From positions 39,128-55,795 of the forward strand of contig DGTF01000060.1 of NCBI GenBank assembly GCA_002394235.1: a DNA stretch of 16,668 nucleotides. Reading direction: 5' to 3'. The stretch is from Eubacterium sp. UBA4343. Lineage in GTDB: Bacteria > Bacillota > Clostridia > Lachnospirales > Lachnospiraceae. This document shows positions 14,932 to 16,668 of the stretch, piece after piece. The translations under genes and the position numbers were made by a program. The notes beneath the pieces were generated by a model. It was not told where the DNA came from. It did not search any database and was given only the letters and a program-made list of their open reading frames with translations. Positions within the stretch are counted from its first letter, which is position 1; every line of letters starts with the position of its first letter.

Positions 14932-16547
14932 TGCCGGATTACGAGAAAGAGCACGATGACACCTGAGGCGGAATATCCGAGGAATCCGAGAAGCGGCATT
15001 CCAAGTATTTTCGGGTGCATATCTGTGAGACAGAGAATGCTGGATGAGATCAGTAGCGCGACCACCCACATGCCGATGACGATGTTCTGGACGAGCTTCC
15101 GCATCAGCCACGCAAGATTTTTCGAGGTTTTCAGCTCCAGATTGACACGGCTCTGTCCGTTCAGGTATTCCTTCATGATGCGGCTCATCAGGGAGGGAAG
15201 CTTCGCGGAGTCTCTGGCGGCGTGGAAAAGGTCCTGCCCGCTGTGACTGAGAGCTTCTTTCCAGTCAAAACTTTTCAGATAGGAGGCCTGGATTCGCTGA
15301 GAGGCGATTTCCGCCATATTGATGTCCGGACTGATCTCTGCAAGGTCACCTTCCATATGGGTCAGCCCTCTTGCCAGCATAGTGAGACCGTGCGGCATAG
15401 TAATTCTGTTTTTCTTCATGGCGTCCATGACATCCATGAAGAAATCTGCAATGTCTATTCCGGCGATGTCCGTGTCGCCGTAGCGCTGAAGGATATCACG
15501 AAGATCCTGGTACAGCTGCTCTCTGTCGGGCTTTCCCTTTCGGAAATCCGCCAGCGACAGTACCGCGTTCTCCACGCGTGACACATCATGATCGGCAATT
15601 CCTTTCACTGCCTCTGTGAGCAGACCGCGTTCTCGCTCATTGAGGCGTCCCATCATTCCCATGTCGATCCAGATGATCTTTCCATCCCTGATTCGCAGAT
15701 TCCCCGGGTGCGGATCCGCATGGAAGAACCCGTCGTTAATGACCTGCTTGATGTAGTTGTCGACCAGCTTCGCTCCGATTTCGTGAAGATCATAGCCGTT
15801 TTTCTGAAGGGCTTCTGTATCCGTGATGGAAAATCCGTCAATGTATTCCATGACGAGAACCTGTGAGGTTGTGTACCTGCGGTATAGCGTCGGTACGCCG
15901 ACGAATGCGACGTCACTGTTGCATCGGGCAAACTCTTCCATGTTGTCTGCCTCTTTCAGAAAGTTCATTTCCTCCTGTGCAACCGACCACAGTTCATCGA
16001 GAACCTGACTGAGATCCACGACATTTTTAAGGCCGCCGATGGAAGGCAGTAATCTTACTGCCCGGTGGAGAAGCCGGATATCCCGGGACATGGTGTCGTA
16101 TATGCCCTTCCGCTGCACCTTGATGATAACGTTCTCACCGGTTTTCAGACGCGCGCGGTGTACCTGGGCGATGGACGCGGAGCCTAGAGAGACAGGGTCG
16201 ATGCTCTCGAAGATCTCGGACCATCTGTCACCGTAGGAGGTCTCGATGACGGAGATGACGTCGGAGAAGGGCATGGGCGTCACTTCAGAATTGAGCTTCA
16301 TCAGCTCTGTGCAGTATTCCTTGGGCAGAATATCGGAGTGAAGGGACATAATCTGTCCGAGCTTGATATAGGTAGGGCCAAGTTCCTCGATGACAATTCG
16401 AAGCTTCTCCGGGGTGACGCCGCGGAAGACCTTGTTTTCGAGGAGAATCTGTGTGATCTCCTTCAGACGGGAGGAGCTGTCAGGCTTTTTTTCTGGATTT
16501 TCGGGAACAGCAGGATTGTTGTTCGCTTTCTCTTCTGCATGATTCAT
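14910..16547 (-). CDS. UbiB/ABC1/ADCK family atypical protein kinase-like protein
   Basis: A 545-residue membrane protein of the UbiB (AarF/ABC1) family. Relatives in aerobes support ubiquinone synthesis and bind or hydrolyse ATP; the role in anaerobic Firmicutes is not established. The ATG at 16547 follows AGAAGGTGAG by about 9 nt. Signatures are the KLGQ motif (62-65), the Ala-rich loop GSASIAQ (122-128) that replaces the kinase P-loop, K143 in IIKVQR, E199 in LKEADN, the catalytic HADPHPGN (276-283) and the metal-binding DMG (295-297). Two C-terminal membrane helices lie at about 485-507 and 514-537. It is monocistronic in view and convergent with recN. The name ubiB is avoided because no quinone genes are seen here. 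Confidence 0.93.
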   Translation of the reverse strand: MNHAEEKANNNPAVPENPEKKPDSSSRLKEITQILLENKVFRGVTPEKLRIVIEELGPTYIKLGQIMSLHSDILPKEYCTELMKLNSEVTPMPFSDVISVIETSYGDRWSEIFESIDPVSLGSASIAQVHRARLKTGENVIIKVQRKGIYDTMSRDIRLLHRAVRLLPSIGGLKNVVDLSQVLDELWSVAQEEMNFLKEADNMEEFARCNSDVAFVGVPTLYRRYTTSQVLVMEYIDGFSITDTEALQKNGYDLHEIGAKLVDNYIKQVINDGFFHADPHPGNLRIRDGKIIWIDMGMMGRLNERERGLLTEAVKGIADHDVSRVENAVLSLADFRKGKPDREQLYQDLRDILQRYGDTDIAGIDIADFFMDVMDAMKKNRITMPHGLTMLARGLTHMEGDLAEISPDINMAEIASQRIQASYLKSFDWKEALSHSGQDLFHAARDSAKLPSLMSRIMKEYLNGQSRVNLELKTSKNLAWLMRKLVQNIVIGMWVVALLISSSILCLTDMHPKILGMPLLGFLGYSASGVIVLFLVIRHFATKPK

Positions 16548-16575
16548 GACAAATTCTCACCTTCTCTGTAAAGAT

Positions 16576-16599
16576 CTGTGGTCCGCAGGGACACCACAG
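16576..16599 (-). promoter_or_regulatory. Inverted repeat in the leader of the UbiB-family gene
   Basis: A perfect 7-bp inverted repeat, CTGTGGT (16576-16582) and ACCACAG (16593-16599), with a 10-nt loop, lies about 29 bp upstream of the start codon. No T-run follows on either strand, so it is more likely an operator or a leader hairpin. No convincing promoter was identified in 16600-16668, and no gene is evident between 16548 and the window end. Confidence 0.4.
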
Positions 16600-16668
16600 G
16601 TGTATCAGCATGTCGTGACGGAGGAGGAAAGCCGGCAGTATTGGCCGCTTACGCGTCACTTCGTGCTC

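Noticed and set aside
14745..14966. 73-residue open frame with a 17-residue internal repeat
   Set aside because: It is the in-frame reading of the 51-bp array, has no ribosome binding site and runs into the antisense of the UbiB-family gene. The period is a multiple of three by chance or as a by-product of the array.

Overview
The window looks like a chromosomal housekeeping segment from an anaerobic Firmicute, most likely a Lachnospiraceae-type Clostridium relative with a GC content a little above half (judged by eye). The evidence is the gene order asp23-nusB-xseA-xseB-ispA-dxs-tlyA-nadK-argR-recN, which is a conserved clostridial block, together with strong AGGAGG ribosome binding sites, an LCP cell-wall protein and a DUF3786-type protein. 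No mobile element, CRISPR array, rRNA or tRNA was seen.

Layout. (1) 1-2015: an LCP (LytR-CpsA-Psr) membrane protein with an unusual cytoplasmic 13-residue repeat and a long Gly/Ser/Thr/Asn-rich outer tail, closed by a strong hairpin terminator at 2120-2193. (2) 2257-3015, minus strand: a 252-residue DUF3786-like protein, divergent from the next gene. (3) 3351-4943: prfC, peptide chain release factor 3, with its own promoter. (4) 5178-14714: a ten-gene same-strand block behind a near-consensus promoter at 5066-5094. It holds an envelope stress protein (Asp23), antitermination (NusB), exonuclease VII (XseA, XseB), isoprenoid precursor synthesis (Dxs, IspA), an rRNA methyltransferase (TlyA), NAD kinase, the arginine repressor and the RecN repair ATPase. 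(5) 14715-14909: a 51-bp tandem repeat array between convergent genes. (6) 14910-16547, minus strand: a UbiB/ABC1-family atypical kinase with two C-terminal membrane segments.

The ten-gene block joins unrelated basic functions: transcription, DNA repair (exonuclease VII and RecN), and the MEP/prenyl pathway (Dxs makes DXP; IspA extends IPP/DMAPP to farnesyl-PP). Several junctions are tightly coupled: xseA abuts xseB, xseB overlaps ispA, and tlyA overlaps nadK. In many spore-forming clostridia this block is flanked by spoIIIA genes upstream and spoIVB-spo0A downstream. Neither is present here, which hints at a non-sporulating lineage or a rearranged locus.

I found no convincing new multi-gene system. 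The most unusual signals are the LCP repeat domain, decayed tandem duplications of differing period in five of the gaps between genes, a nearly identical promoter core in front of LCP and prfC, and overlapping inverted repeats in front of argR.
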